Source: Anaerolineae bacterium (GTDB lineage Bacteria > Chloroflexota > Anaerolineae > E26-bin7). From it: a stretch of 13,418 bases of DNA. Position 1 is the first letter of the stretch; each line of letters begins with the position of its first letter. The position numbers were made by a program, and so were the translations under genes. The notes under the pieces are model-generated. The model made no database searches, was not told the DNA's origin, and was given only the letters and a program-made list of their open reading frames with translations. The stretch is taken from the NCBI GenBank assembly GCA_029933115.1, contig JAOZOT010000014.1, positions 12,104-25,521 on the forward strand, written 5' to 3'. Shown one piece after another: positions 13,314 through 13,418 of this stretch.

Positions 13314-13335
13314 GCCCGGCGATAAATCGCCGGGC
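13314..13335. repeat. Perfect 9-bp palindromic repeat with TAAA loop
   Basis: GCCCGGCGA (13314-13322) and TCGCCGGGC (13327-13335) form a perfect stem with a TAAA loop. It resembles dispersed REP-like palindromes. It lies 30 bp before the partial miniature element. No gene is seen between the terminator and the window end. Confidence 0.55.
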
Positions 13336-13364
13336 TGAGCAGGGGAAGGGCGCTGAAGGTGCCC

Positions 13365-13418
13365 TAAGAGCGTGTCTGAAAATTCAGGGGGCGGCGCTCG
13401 TAGTAACGACTTCAGGTA
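13365..13418. mobile_element. Miniature inverted-repeat element, copy 2, cut by window edge
   Basis: Beginning at TA 13365, this end matches the reverse complement of 5819-5872: 50 of the first 51 positions are identical (the one difference is G for A in AGCGTGTCT/AGCGTATCT), and the last three bases diverge. It is the same family as the element at 5749-5872 but in the opposite orientation. The other terminus lies beyond the window. Confidence 0.75.

Overview
The window looks like a piece of a moderately GC-rich bacterial chromosome, most likely from a thermophilic or anaerobic Chloroflexota (Anaerolineae-like) lineage. This is an inference. It rests on the single-ATPase sugar transporter with a LysM-bearing, non-lipoprotein binding protein, the Thr/Pro-rich (TPTPTP) linker of a surface lipoprotein, the Thermotoga-type inositol dehydrogenase, and the many palindromic intergenic repeats. 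No rRNA, tRNA or CRISPR array was seen.

Region 1 (1-3705) is housekeeping. A minus-strand zinc-ribbon gene runs off the left edge. It is divergent from a two-gene operon made of an S1-domain RNA-binding protein with three S1 repeats and an FtsK/SpoIIIE DNA translocase that starts 15 bp later with TTG. Each side has a near-perfect housekeeping promoter with a 17-nt spacer (minus strand TTGACT/TACAAT; plus strand TTGACA/TATAAT). The S1 leader carries two adjacent hairpins.

Region 2 (3706-5872) is accessory and repeat-rich. It holds several hairpins and an orphan promoter, then an overlapping HEPN-like/nucleotidyltransferase pair of the kind found in MNT-HEPN toxin-antitoxin modules. Next comes a ~164-bp imperfect palindromic element, and then a ribbon-helix-helix (antitoxin-like) gene that appears frameshifted. 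A ~124-bp TA-flanked miniature inverted-repeat element truncates the 3' end of that gene.

Region 3 (5913-13108) is a cyclitol/sugar utilisation cluster: an IolM-like scyllo-inosose 3-dehydrogenase, an IolG-like inositol 2-dehydrogenase and a HAD-IB phosphatase. A promoter follows, then a CUT2-type ABC transporter (ATPase and permease), a SUMF1-type (FGE-sulfatase domain) lipoprotein and a LysM-fused periplasmic-type sugar-binding protein. The proposed logic is import of inositol (or a related cyclitol) by the transporter, then NAD-dependent oxidation by IolG to scyllo-inosose and by IolM to a diketo-inositol. The later pathway steps (ring hydrolysis, epimerisation, kinase) are not in the window. 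The cluster ends with a strong hairpin terminator.

Region 4 (13109-13418) contains hairpins, including a perfect 9-bp stem with a TAAA loop, and the first 54 nt of a second copy of the miniature element. That copy is inverted relative to the one at 5749, so the inositol cluster is bracketed by inverted copies of one repeat family.
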